Shown here: positions 40,623 through 48,660 of the stretch, one piece after another
How the letters are laid out: every line of letters starts with the position of its first letter
Numbering within the stretch: position 1 is the stretch's first letter
Assembly (NCBI RefSeq): GCF_000159995.1
Contig: NZ_GG700642.1
Span: forward strand, 708,395 to 772,394
Direction of reading: 5' to 3'
Source of the DNA: Alloprevotella tannerae ATCC 51259
Lineage (GTDB): Bacteria > Bacteroidota > Bacteroidia > Bacteroidales > Bacteroidaceae
DNA: 64,000 nucleotides
Position numbers and translations under genes: made by a program
Notes under the pieces: model-generated
Database searches by the model: none
Seen by the model: only the letters and a program-made list of their open reading frames with translations
Told to the model about the DNA's origin: nothing

Positions 40623-40800
40623 GATAGCGCATAGAATTCAATACAACAATCTATAATTAGAGCTTTATGCTCACTTTTTTAAAACTACTATACGCTAATG
40701 GTGTTGGCTCATCGTGCAGACCTAATCGGCTGATTGAGGTGGCTGCTACGGATGAAAGGCCACCAATATGTTTGTAGTCGATACCCCGTGGGGTGTCAGC

Positions 40801-42186
40801 TTATTCTTCGGTCTTGAAGAGCGGATCCCAAGCCGGAAGTTGCGTGGGTTTCTGATCCAAGAGTTTGAGCGTAGCTGCGGGGACATACTTCTTGTCGACC
40901 ACGAGGCGGAAGAGGTAATTGTCAAACCATTCGTCGGTCATAATTAAGTGGCCGCGAAAGCCGCTATCTTCGCCCCAGCTGTTTTCAACCATCCACTTCT
41001 TCGGTTTTCCGTTGGCGTCTAAGTCGACTGCCATTAACGTCATGGCGTGGCTGGAGGCACTTGCGTGTGTGCGGATGCGATCTGCTTTGTCCATTGTAAA
41101 CTTCGTGCCGAGCAATGATTCGTAGTCGTAGTTGTTCATAGAGAGCACGGGACTCTTACGATTGTAGAGCTTGCCTACGTCGCAACTCATATACATCATG
41201 GCTGAGTCTTTGATGCTTGCGATAGCCATAGCCTTGATTTCATTCATAGGCAGGTTGATATAGGTCCAGTTTTTGCCATCGTAAGAGTGGCGGTCCATAT
41301 CAATTGTATAGGTCTTGTAGTAAGGATGCGTGGGGTCGTTCATCACCATCACGTAGCTGTTTTTCAGATCCTTGCCTACGAAAGCCTGATAAAACTCCTG
41401 CGGCGTGTACGTCTTGGTCTCAACGGCTTTACCGTCGGCCGTGCGGCGCGTCCAAGTAAACTTCTCAGGCGGTGTGCCAAGGCAGATGGTCAGTATGCGG
41501 TATACGGTGCTGAGCATTGCCGTCTTGCGCTTTTCGATATCAGCCGCTTTGGCGCCTTTGGCAACCATTTTGCGCAGTTCGAGGCCGTCTTCGCGGAGGC
41601 GCAATTGGATGAGTTCGGACATTTTCGAGGTGTTGTTGGCGTTGAAGCTTTCGGGGAAAACGTCGGCCGGGACTACACCGTATTTTGTAACGACATCCTG
41701 CACGCCGGAGAAGGTACCACCGTCGGAAAGCGGATGATCGAAGAGCCACGTATTGAGTTGGTTGTCGATAGGCTGCTTAGCGTTGTCTATGACGGCTTGG
41801 AGGAAGAGGTTAGACTTCTCCAATTGATCGAAGAAAAAGTTGTAAGCCTGTGAAAATTGGAAGCTGCCCATTTGGAAGCGGTTGATGGCGTCGGCACGCA
41901 TAACGTTAAGCCCCGTAAAGAGCCAGCAACGGCCGCTCGAGCGTTGATTTGTAATGCCTTTTGACTTGACTTCGTGAGAGAAGTATGTGTCGTTGGCGTC
42001 CGGATTATCGGCTACTAAGGCCAAATCGTTGATGTTGTTTTGTGCTAATGCGTTGCGCAAAACTTTTGTATTGGCTGTCGGTGCGTTGTCGGCCTTAAAC
42101 TGGCGCAGCATGGCAGAGGTAATGCCTCCTTGAGCAAAGAGTAGCGTAGGAATGGCAGATAAAGCCATTAGAAGTACACGTTTCAT
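40801..42186 (-). CDS. Exported C1B-family cysteine aminopeptidase (bleomycin hydrolase/PepC-like)
   Basis: A 461-residue papain-clan peptidase. The catalytic triad is clear: Gln81 and Cys87 in QRSSGRCWLF, His in SSHAMTL (about 378), and Asn in VENSWGEDSG (about 400). The overall layout matches PepC/bleomycin hydrolase, usually a cytoplasmic hexameric aminopeptidase. Here a signal peptide (MKRVLLMALSAIPTLLFAQ) is present, as in other Bacteroidetes homologues, pointing to the periplasm and peptide scavenging. The start overlaps the stop of the upstream PAP2 gene as ATGA, so translation is coupled. Link to the PAP2 enzyme is unexplained. Confidence 0.93.
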   Translation of the reverse strand: MKRVLLMALSAIPTLLFAQGGITSAMLRQFKADNAPTANTKVLRNALAQNNINDLALVADNPDANDTYFSHEVKSKGITNQRSSGRCWLFTGLNVMRADAINRFQMGSFQFSQAYNFFFDQLEKSNLFLQAVIDNAKQPIDNQLNTWLFDHPLSDGGTFSGVQDVVTKYGVVPADVFPESFNANNTSKMSELIQLRLREDGLELRKMVAKGAKAADIEKRKTAMLSTVYRILTICLGTPPEKFTWTRRTADGKAVETKTYTPQEFYQAFVGKDLKNSYVMVMNDPTHPYYKTYTIDMDRHSYDGKNWTYINLPMNEIKAMAIASIKDSAMMYMSCDVGKLYNRKSPVLSMNNYDYESLLGTKFTMDKADRIRTHASASSHAMTLMAVDLDANGKPKKWMVENSWGEDSGFRGHLIMTDEWFDNYLFRLVVDKKYVPAATLKLLDQKPTQLPAWDPLFKTEE

Positions 42187-43145
42187 AAGCTTTGGATTTT
42201 GTGGGTGTTTATTAGTGTGTATATTTTATTCGTAATTACGTAGAAGAGGACGCCGGAGATCAAACCGCCGAAGACGTCTACCAAGTAGTGGGCTTCTATA
42301 TAAACAGTAGAGCAACACAATAATAGATATACGGGGAGGAAAGCCCAAGCCGTCTTGCGATGTGTTTTGAAGAGAATGATCATCAATAGCGTGCTGATGC
42401 CCACGTGGGAGGAGGGAAAGGCCGCCGTGGGGCGTTCTCCGCTGCTTTGTGTGAGTTCTACCAGATCTTGGAAAAGACCTTCCGGACAGCCAACGGCGTG
42501 TAGTTCCGTATGGTATCGGAAATAGTCGTGGAGTTGCGGGAAAATACCGGCGTGGATCTTGTCGAGACCGACGGCATGAAAGTAATACTGCGGTCCGGCT
42601 ACGGGTAAGAAAAGAAAAACCACGTAGTAGAGGAAAAAGGAGGCGATGATGATGAACGCGTAGCGCTCGAACGTGTCACGCTTTACGAAATAGGGAAGTA
42701 AAGTCGTGGTTACGATCATCGGGAAATAGGAGAAATAGCCGAAATGAAACAGTTCGCTCCAGCCCTTTCCGGGTAAAAGTTGGCGGAAAACCAAACTCGG
42801 TTGGCTGCCAAACCAGTCGTAATCGGCCGCGGCAAAGATGTAGTCGAGATTATCAAAGAGGCGGTTGAATTCGTAGGTGTCCGAATACCAATAACCCAAG
42901 ATCGTAAGCGGGAAAATATTGCGCAAGATGCGCGTGGCTTCGCACGGCGCGGCGTAATTCAAACCCCAGATGCCGCCCAAAGCGATGACGATCATTGCGC
43001 GGCCCATCAAGAGGCGCCAAGGTGCTTCCATTTGCGGCCAGAAATAGAAGATCAGCAGCGCCGTGAAAAGCGTATAGCCCAGCGTGACAACTTCGATGGG
43101 AAGCAGTCTTGCGCGTTTTTCTTGTATTTCAAAAAAAGCATTCAT
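42183..43145 (-). CDS. PAP2-superfamily membrane phosphatase/phosphotransferase (AUR1-like)
   Basis: A 320-residue membrane protein with about six to eight hydrophobic segments. The PAP2 active-site pieces are ERPTAAFPSSHVGIST (phosphate-binding PSSH) and YIEAHYLVDVFGG (catalytic His and Asp). The pattern and length resemble AUR1-like inositol-phosphorylceramide synthases of Bacteroidetes, but other PAP2 lipid phosphatases are possible; no other inositol-lipid gene is nearby. The ATG at 43143-43145 follows a consensus promoter (43251-43281) with a 100-base leader; an in-frame ATG 57 codons upstream lies beyond that promoter. The stop overlaps the peptidase start by four bases (ATGA). Confidence 0.85.
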   Translation of the reverse strand: MNAFFEIQEKRARLLPIEVVTLGYTLFTALLIFYFWPQMEAPWRLLMGRAMIVIALGGIWGLNYAAPCEATRILRNIFPLTILGYWYSDTYEFNRLFDNLDYIFAAADYDWFGSQPSLVFRQLLPGKGWSELFHFGYFSYFPMIVTTTLLPYFVKRDTFERYAFIIIASFFLYYVVFLFLPVAGPQYYFHAVGLDKIHAGIFPQLHDYFRYHTELHAVGCPEGLFQDLVELTQSSGERPTAAFPSSHVGISTLLMIILFKTHRKTAWAFLPVYLLLCCSTVYIEAHYLVDVFGGLISGVLFYVITNKIYTLINTHKIQSL

Positions 43146-43473
43146 CCTATTTTGAGCATAGGGCATTTTGTGGCCGTTGGGTGCTCGCAATCTCCTATTT
43201 TGAGCTTGCGGTATTAACCTTTCGTGAGTATTGTTGAGAGAAATTGGTGGCAAAGATAGTGTTTGGGGGATTAAAAGCAAAGGAAAGACGCGCTTTTGTT
43301 TGTCCCCTCGACCCATAAAACTGACATTTTGCAGGCTTCTTTTGCTTTATCGGCGCAGGAAATGCAACGCTGTTGCGGCTTTGTCGGTCTGCGCCGGGGC
43401 GATAGTTGACAATTGGCGGCGCAGGACTTGTCGGGCGCAACTTTGTTAAAGTCTATGTTGTCTGTGGTCTGAC
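43146..43473. other. Gap between the PAP2 gene and the EEP gene
   Basis: 328 bases holding the PAP2 promoter and its leader, in which TCCTATTTTGAGC occurs twice (43145-43157 and 43192-43204). Confidence 0.65.
43251..43281 (-). promoter_or_regulatory. Promoter of the PAP2-peptidase operon
   Basis: Minus-strand TTTG (43278-43281), 19 bases, then TATCTTTG (43251-43258): exact consensus and spacing. Confidence 0.8.
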
Positions 43474-44553
43474 TTATTTTTTCGTAGGTTCAAAATAGGC
43501 GACAATAGGATAATGGTCTGAGCATTTAATTCGGCTGTCGACGTAAGCAGCATAGGGTGTAAATTCTTCAGAGCAGAACATTTGGTCGATGCGCACAAAG
43601 ATGGCGTCGCGATTAAACGAGCGGCCGAAGCCTCTGCCCGTACTTACGTAAGCGTCGGTCAGATCTTTGCCCACGCGGCGATAGGCGTAGGAAATCGAAG
43701 TATCGTTGAAATCGCCGCAAACTATCATTGGCGTGCCGCGATGTCGGTCAATGAAGGCCGCTACCTTGTCGGCCATAGCGGCGCGTGCGGCGGCGGCGTG
43801 CGTAATCTTGGAGAGAATCGTCTTAGAGCCCTGCCGAGAAATTTTAGATTCGGGAGCGTGCACCATCTCTTTGAACTCTTCGCGATCTTGTCTTGAGAGT
43901 CCGATGGATTTGAGGTGATTATTGATGACCAAAATCGTATCGCCGGGCGCTCTGACCGTCCAGAAAGCCACCGAGCCGTTGCCTTCGTCTTGGCAGATCA
44001 ATTCGTGGCGCACGATGGGGTAATGTGAGAACATCGCAATAAAGACGCCGTTAAACAGAATCCCGTCGTGGTATTTCGCGTGTTTCATTACGGGGAACAC
44101 ATGCTGTTCATAGTAGCCGTCAAACGAGGGAACCTCCTGCAAGCACGCAATATCCGCTTTTTGGAGCTCAAGATACAATGCCACGTTGTTATCTCCCGTC
44201 GTCGGATCTTCGCACGGGCCGCCCAAGAACAAGGTATTGTAAGATATTACCTTGATAGCCGTTTTCGGCGGTGTGGACTTAAAATTAAAAGGACAATAGC
44301 GACGCACCGCACCAAAGCAAACGGCGAGACCAACTAAGGGAATCCAAATCTTTTGTCGCGCAAAGAAGAGCAAGACAACGGTGATCAAGCCGACGAGGCC
44401 AAGAAAGACGGGAAAGGCAAGCCCCATAACGGCCGCAAAACCAAAGATGCGCGGATCAATGTAGGCAGACGCCGCACTCGCCCACAAGAGTAAGACGCAG
44501 ATCCACGCGGCTACTTCAGCCCAGCCGGCCTTTGCTCGCTGTTTGTTTCCCAT
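43474..44553 (-). CDS. Endonuclease/exonuclease/phosphatase-family protein with N-terminal membrane segments
   Basis: A 359-residue protein: two or three N-terminal hydrophobic helices (about 12-95, including VFLGLVGLITVVLLFF) followed by the DNase I-like fold. Metal and catalytic motifs are SYNTLF, CLQEVPSF, GDFNDTSISYAYR and the final CSDHYPIVAYF. Membrane-anchored EEP proteins of this layout are widespread in Bacteroidetes next to rhomboid genes; the substrate (nucleic acid, inositol phosphate or lipid) is not known. It starts 8 bases after the rhomboid stop, in one operon. Confidence 0.9.
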   Translation of the reverse strand: MGNKQRAKAGWAEVAAWICVLLLWASAASAYIDPRIFGFAAVMGLAFPVFLGLVGLITVVLLFFARQKIWIPLVGLAVCFGAVRRYCPFNFKSTPPKTAIKVISYNTLFLGGPCEDPTTGDNNVALYLELQKADIACLQEVPSFDGYYEQHVFPVMKHAKYHDGILFNGVFIAMFSHYPIVRHELICQDEGNGSVAFWTVRAPGDTILVINNHLKSIGLSRQDREEFKEMVHAPESKISRQGSKTILSKITHAAAARAAMADKVAAFIDRHRGTPMIVCGDFNDTSISYAYRRVGKDLTDAYVSTGRGFGRSFNRDAIFVRIDQMFCSEEFTPYAAYVDSRIKCSDHYPIVAYFEPTKK

Positions 44554-44561
44554 TGCCGCGT

Positions 44562-45500
44562 TTATTGTTGGCTGTTGCGGAAGAGTTCATCGCGCTCCTC
44601 GTCCGTCAAACTCGCGTAGCCCGATTTTTTCACCTTATCTAAGATTCTATCGATGCGTTCCTCGTCTGCTTTCTTTTGCATATTATAATTGTGGTCCGCA
44701 TTTGTCGACGTTTTTGTCTTGTGTGCATTCGGCTGCTGACTGTTTTTTTTACGCTGTTCGCGCCATTTTTGCCAGCGTGAGGGCTTTTTCGGCGTATAAG
44801 TTTCCCATCCCGAGAAGTTGCTGCGTCGCCCTCCGGCCTTGTTGCGCCAAATAATGAGTAGCAACCATCCAAAAAGCATACCTCCGAGGTGCGCAAAATG
44901 CGCGATATTCCCATTCGTGGCAAAGGCTGCTATAAGTTCGATCGCTGCATAGCCCACCACCATATATTTAGCCTTGAGCGGAATGGGCGGAATCAAGAGC
45001 ATAATTCGCTCGTTCGGATAGAGCACGCCAAACGCGAGAAGCACGCCGTAGCAAGCGCCGGAAGCACCGATCGTAGTCCACGTATTGAGGTAGGCACTCA
45101 TAGGTATGACCGCCATGCCCGTATCTACGATTGTGTAGTTTTGGAGTCCTTCGATGTAATATTGGCCCAGTTGCCACGCTTCCTGACAAAGGCCGGCGCC
45201 GATGCCGCAGACAAAGTAGTAGATCAAGAAGCGCTTGAAGCCCAGCGTGCGTTCGATCACCATGCCAAACATCCAGAGCGCGAACATATTGAAGAACAAG
45301 TGCGACAGTCCGTCGTGGAGAAACATATACGTGACGAGCTGCCACGGCCTAAAGTCGTCCGCCAAGATGAAATGGAGGCCGAACATCTGCGACAAGTCTG
45401 CGATGCCTCGCTGTTGCAATACGTATTGCGCGAGCAAGACAATGCTGTTGATGATCAACAGATTTTTCGTGATGGGCGGAGTTTGTTGAAGTGGATTCAT
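44562..45500 (-). CDS. Rhomboid-family intramembrane serine protease
   Basis: A 312-residue membrane protein. The catalytic Ser is in IGASGACYGVL (about 144-154) and the His in IAHFAHLGGMLFGW (about 200-212); the HLFFNMFALWMFG segment (about 70) is the conserved second-helix motif. Residues 225-312 form a soluble, Lys/Gln-rich tail (KWREQRKKNSQQ) ending in a short coil. It likely cleaves single-span membrane proteins. It is followed by the EEP gene 8 bases later. Substrates are unknown. Confidence 0.93.
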   Translation of the reverse strand: MNPLQQTPPITKNLLIINSIVLLAQYVLQQRGIADLSQMFGLHFILADDFRPWQLVTYMFLHDGLSHLFFNMFALWMFGMVIERTLGFKRFLIYYFVCGIGAGLCQEAWQLGQYYIEGLQNYTIVDTGMAVIPMSAYLNTWTTIGASGACYGVLLAFGVLYPNERIMLLIPPIPLKAKYMVVGYAAIELIAAFATNGNIAHFAHLGGMLFGWLLLIIWRNKAGGRRSNFSGWETYTPKKPSRWQKWREQRKKNSQQPNAHKTKTSTNADHNYNMQKKADEERIDRILDKVKKSGYASLTDEERDELFRNSQQ

Positions 45501-45627
45501 TAGAAATGATGCCCTAAGGCTTGATGAGGTCTATATATATATTGTGTAGGGCGGTGCAGGACGGATTATTGAGCTTTGCCCTTTCGCTGCGCCTCGATTG
45601 ACTCTTGCCGGCAGAAGTTTTGGCGGC

Positions 45628-46485
45628 TTACGCGCTCGCTTCCGGCAAACTTATCTTAGAGACGTCGACGATTTTTTCGTTCATAAACAAATGCGCCGCT
45701 TCGTCAAACTTATCTACGCTCTCCGTCGTTAAATATTTGCTGCGGCCTTGGCGGCTCAGGCGTACTTCCATCTCCGGATGGCGTTGAAGATAGTCTTGCA
45801 ATTTCTCTGCCACATACGCTCCTTGCTCCACAATTTTTACGTTTGGCGGCGTAAATTGGCTGATTTTTTCTAACAGGAGCGGGTAATGCGTGCAGCCGAG
45901 TATGAGTGTGTCGATCTGCGGGTCGCTTTCGAAGAGTGCGTCCAAGCGTTTCCGCACGAAGTAGTCGGCTCCGGGCGAGTCGAACTCATAATTTTCGACC
46001 AAGGGTACCCACATCGGGCAGGCCATTCCCGTCAGCTTCGCCGAAGGGTCAATCTTGGCAAACTCCATCGTATAACTGCCCGAGCTGATCGTCCCGACCG
46101 TGCCCAAGAGTCCAATGTGGTGCGATTGCGTCAAGCCCGCCACGGTTTCGACCGTGGGGCGGATCACGCCCAGTACGCGGCGGTCCGGGTAGCGTGCAGG
46201 CAAATCATTCTGCTGCAAGGTGCGGAGCGCTTTGGCCGAAGCCGTGTTGCAGGCCAATATGACCAATGGGCAGCCGCGCTTAAAGAGCGCTTCGACCGCC
46301 TCAAGCGTGTATTGGTAGATCACCTCAAACGAGTGAGAACCATAAGGAGCGCGCGCGTTATCGCCCAAATACAGATAATCATATTGGGGCAGCAGACGCT
46401 TAAACTGTCGCAAGATGGTCATCCCCCCGTAGCCGGAGTCGAAGACGCCTATCGGAGCCGTGGCCGGAATGGGTTGGGCGCTCAT
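45628..46485 (-). CDS. murI: Glutamate racemase
   Basis: A 285-residue cytoplasmic racemase making D-glutamate for peptidoglycan. The two catalytic cysteines are in ILACNTASAKALR (about residue 80) and LILGCTHYPLL (about 192), and the N-terminal substrate loop is IGVFDSGYGGMTIL. Length is normal. It lies four bases after ompH and before the rhomboid gene, a cell-envelope operon. Confidence 0.96.
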   Translation of the reverse strand: MSAQPIPATAPIGVFDSGYGGMTILRQFKRLLPQYDYLYLGDNARAPYGSHSFEVIYQYTLEAVEALFKRGCPLVILACNTASAKALRTLQQNDLPARYPDRRVLGVIRPTVETVAGLTQSHHIGLLGTVGTISSGSYTMEFAKIDPSAKLTGMACPMWVPLVENYEFDSPGADYFVRKRLDALFESDPQIDTLILGCTHYPLLLEKISQFTPPNVKIVEQGAYVAEKLQDYLQRHPEMEVRLSRQGRSKYLTTESVDKFDEAAHLFMNEKIVDVSKISLPEASA

Positions 46486-46489
46486 ACGC

Positions 46490-47002
46490 TCAATGTTTTA
46501 GTCGTTCACGCACGTAAGGCGTAGCATCTTCAGCGTAGCGCGGATTAAAGAAGGGGAAGTTGCGCTCATCCAGGTTAATGATGAGTTCGTAGCCGCGCTC
46601 ATTGCCGACGGCTTGCAATACACTGTTGAGTCGCCGATAAGCCGGTGCGCGCAAGTCGGTCTGCGCTTTCGCCAAGAGGCTGTCGGCCGCTTGTCGGAAA
46701 GCCAAACTCTTTTCCATCTCCTCTTGAAGATCGCGTTGGCGCTTCAAGAGAATGTTTTGCGTAAACTCCTTTTGCCCTTGCAAGTATTCGGCAAAAAGTC
46801 GCTTAAACGACATTTCGTTGTACTCGGTCTCGGCAGCATATTTTTTGCGTAGGGCTTTGTATTGCGCCTCCGCTTCTGCATATTCCGGCAGTTCGCGTAG
46901 CAATGCGTTGTAATGGATATAGCCGTAGCGGATGCCGCTTTGTGCCCGCGACGTCCCCACATACAGCAGCGTGAGTAGCACGATGAGAATAGTTCGCTTC
47001 AT
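46490..47002 (-). CDS. OmpH/Skp-family periplasmic chaperone
   Basis: A 170-residue protein. The signal peptide MKRTILIVLLTLLYVGTSRAQ is followed by a short beta segment (IRYGYIHYNALLRELPEY) and a long charged coiled coil (about 45-130, rich in Lys/Glu/Gln), then VGNERGYELIINLDE, the end of the Skp body. Skp-like trimers hold unfolded outer-membrane proteins in the periplasm. The ATG at 47000-47002 begins the signal peptide; the upstream in-frame ATG adds a non-signal tail. Bacteroidetes often carry two ompH copies after bamA; only this one is here and bamA is absent, which is mildly unusual. Confidence 0.9.
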   Translation of the reverse strand: MKRTILIVLLTLLYVGTSRAQSGIRYGYIHYNALLRELPEYAEAEAQYKALRKKYAAETEYNEMSFKRLFAEYLQGQKEFTQNILLKRQRDLQEEMEKSLAFRQAADSLLAKAQTDLRAPAYRRLNSVLQAVGNERGYELIINLDERNFPFFNPRYAEDATPYVRERLKH

Positions 47003-47289
47003 CTTTCTTAAAATACGTATTTGCCGCGAAGATACAAAATCTTCATACAATGCGCGGCCGGTCTGTACGTATTTTTCCCTTTCGCACTTTTGGCCCCACA
47101 GTGCTTTATGTCGGGTCTACTTAGTCAGAAGTGGACTGTCGGCCTTTGCGGCGCCAGCAAATTGACGTCGAACCGGCGGCGGTGTCGGTCTGAAAGCGTG
47201 AGCGTAATCATCGGAAATGTTTGATTTTTGTTTTGCGCAATGGCCTTGCCGTGCTTACTTTTTTAGGCCGAACAAGGCTTCTGCGTTTC

Positions 47290-47373
47290 GTTTGCCGGGA
47301 GCAAACCATTGTTTGGCGGCAGCAAACCATCGTTTGGTCGGAGCAAACTATCGTTTGGTGGGAGCAAACCAAA
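47290..47373 (-). repeat. Family A array 5: four 21-bp hairpin units
   Basis: Units start at 47290, 47311, 47332 and 47353. Plus-strand cores are CCGGGAG, GCGGCAG, GTCGGAG and GTGGGAG; linkers are CATT, CATC, TATC, so by linker the array is inverted relative to arrays 1, 3 and 4. It lies between divergent ompH and sufC. Confidence 0.95.
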
Positions 47374-47656
47374 AAAGTTTCCAAACGAGGCCTACAAAAA
47401 CAGCCGATTGGGCGCACTTAAAATGGAGAAAATGAAGGGCGGAACGCAGCGGAAGGATGCGATGTGGCTACCCTCTTCGTGCCGTGCCGACCCTTGGCGG
47501 CGGGTGGACGATCTGCCGCGTTTGGGGTTGGGATAGTCGCAAAAAAATCCCCTATGTGGACGGCCTCGAATTGCGATTAGGTGGCCAAATGTCGGGGTGA
47601 TGTTGTCACTAAATGGGTGGGGCGGAAAGTTAGTCGGCGCTACGTGGTAAAAAATC

Positions 47657-47774
47657 TTTGTTGTTCTGATGGAATTATCTAATTTTGCATAAGATAGGCG
47701 GTACCTCGGCCATTGAAATTGCTTTCATGGCACTCAGTTTGCACTATCTTTGCATAAGATAGGCGGCACCTCGG
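47657..47774 (+). promoter_or_regulatory. Duplicated promoter and leader of the suf operon
   Basis: Promoter 1: TTTG (47657-47660), 19 bases, TAATTTTG (47680-47687). Promoter 2: TATCTTTG (47745-47752) with only a weak -33 TTTC. Directly after each -7 box stands GCATAAGATAGGCGG, then TACC or CACC and CTCGG (47687-47709 and 47752-47774): two copies with a 65-bp period, each at a predicted transcription start. Confidence 0.72.
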
Positions 47775-47902
47775 TTGTGGCAACAGCCAACTTGCCCGCT
47801 GAAAAATATGACTCAAACAGTCGGAATCAATAAGAGACAACGAAAAAGCACACACAACGAGGCAGATAGCGCCTCGTATTTAGAATAAAAACAACATCAA
47901 CT

Positions 47903-48658
47903 ATGCTCGAAATAAAAGATCTCCACGCAGCAGTGGAGGGCAAAGAAATATTAAAAGGCGTGAATCTCACCATTAACGATGGCGAGGTACACGTATTGAT
48001 GGGCCCGAACGGCTCCGGTAAGAGTACGCTCAGCAATGTCTTGGTGGGCCACCCGAAATATGAGGTGACGGCCGGCAGTGTGACCTTCAATGGCAAAAAT
48101 CTCTTGGAACTTTCGCCCGAAGATCGCGCCCACGAAGGCGTGTTTATGAGTTTTCAGGCGCCCACGGAGATTCCCGGCGTATCTATGACCAACTTTCTGC
48201 GTGCCGCGGTCAACGCTAAGCGCGCTTATCAAGGCCTCGAGCCGATGCCGGCCGCAGATTTTCTGAAATTGCTGCGCGAAAAGCGGCAGTTTGTCGGATT
48301 GGATGCCCATTTTATGAGTCGCGGCGTCAACGAAGGCTTTAGCGGCGGAGAGCGCAAGCGCAACGAGATTTTCCAAATGGCCGTCTTGGCGCCTACTTTC
48401 TCCATTCTCGACGAGACCGACTCAGGCTTGGACGTCGACGCGCTACGCATCGTGGCTGAAGGCTTTAACAAACTACGCTCGCCGAAAACCAGCGCGCTTG
48501 TGATCACGCACTACCAACGTATGCTTGACTACTTGCGCCCCGATTTTGTGCACGTGCTTGTCGGCGGACGCATCGTGCGCGACGGTACGGCCGAGTTGGG
48601 TTATGAGATTGAAGACCGCGGCTTCGAATGGATACTTGAAAGTCTGAAGGAGGCTTGA
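47903..48658 (+). CDS. sufC: Fe-S cluster assembly ATPase SufC
   Basis: A 251-residue ABC-type ATPase. Walker A is GPNGSGKST (about 34-42), the signature is FSGGERKRNE, and Walker B is FSILDETDSGLDVDAL; the NEGFSGGERKRNEI form is typical of SufC rather than transport ATPases. SufC forms the SufBC2D scaffold for iron-sulfur cluster assembly. It is the first gene of sufCDS-ybjQ-rnhB. A sufB gene, usually next to sufC, is not in the window, so SufB must be encoded elsewhere or a SufD homo-complex is used. Confidence 0.96.
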   Translation: MLEIKDLHAAVEGKEILKGVNLTINDGEVHVLMGPNGSGKSTLSNVLVGHPKYEVTAGSVTFNGKNLLELSPEDRAHEGVFMSFQAPTEIPGVSMTNFLRAAVNAKRAYQGLEPMPAADFLKLLREKRQFVGLDAHFMSRGVNEGFSGGERKRNEIFQMAVLAPTFSILDETDSGLDVDALRIVAEGFNKLRSPKTSALVITHYQRMLDYLRPDFVHVLVGGRIVRDGTAELGYEIEDRGFEWILESLKEA

Positions 48659-48660
48659 TT

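Larger units (their letters stand above)
39785..40800. other. Gap between frdC and the peptidase gene
   Basis: This 1-kb region holds the frdC promoter, a short palindrome CCCCATAAATGGGG in its leader (39851-39864), family B array 1 (40352-40435) and a peptidase terminator (40591-40622). A 95-codon plus frame at 40045-40332 is not called. Confidence 0.65.
47003..47902. other. Divergent intergenic region between ompH and sufC
   Basis: 900 bases holding family A array 5 (47290-47373) and the duplicated suf promoter (47657-47774). No sufB gene is found here. Confidence 0.75.

Noticed and set aside
35583-45547. TATATATATTGTGT seen at about 35586, 45533 and (reverse) 61635
   Set aside because: Low-complexity TA run; one copy is inside a coding sequence. 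Probably chance.
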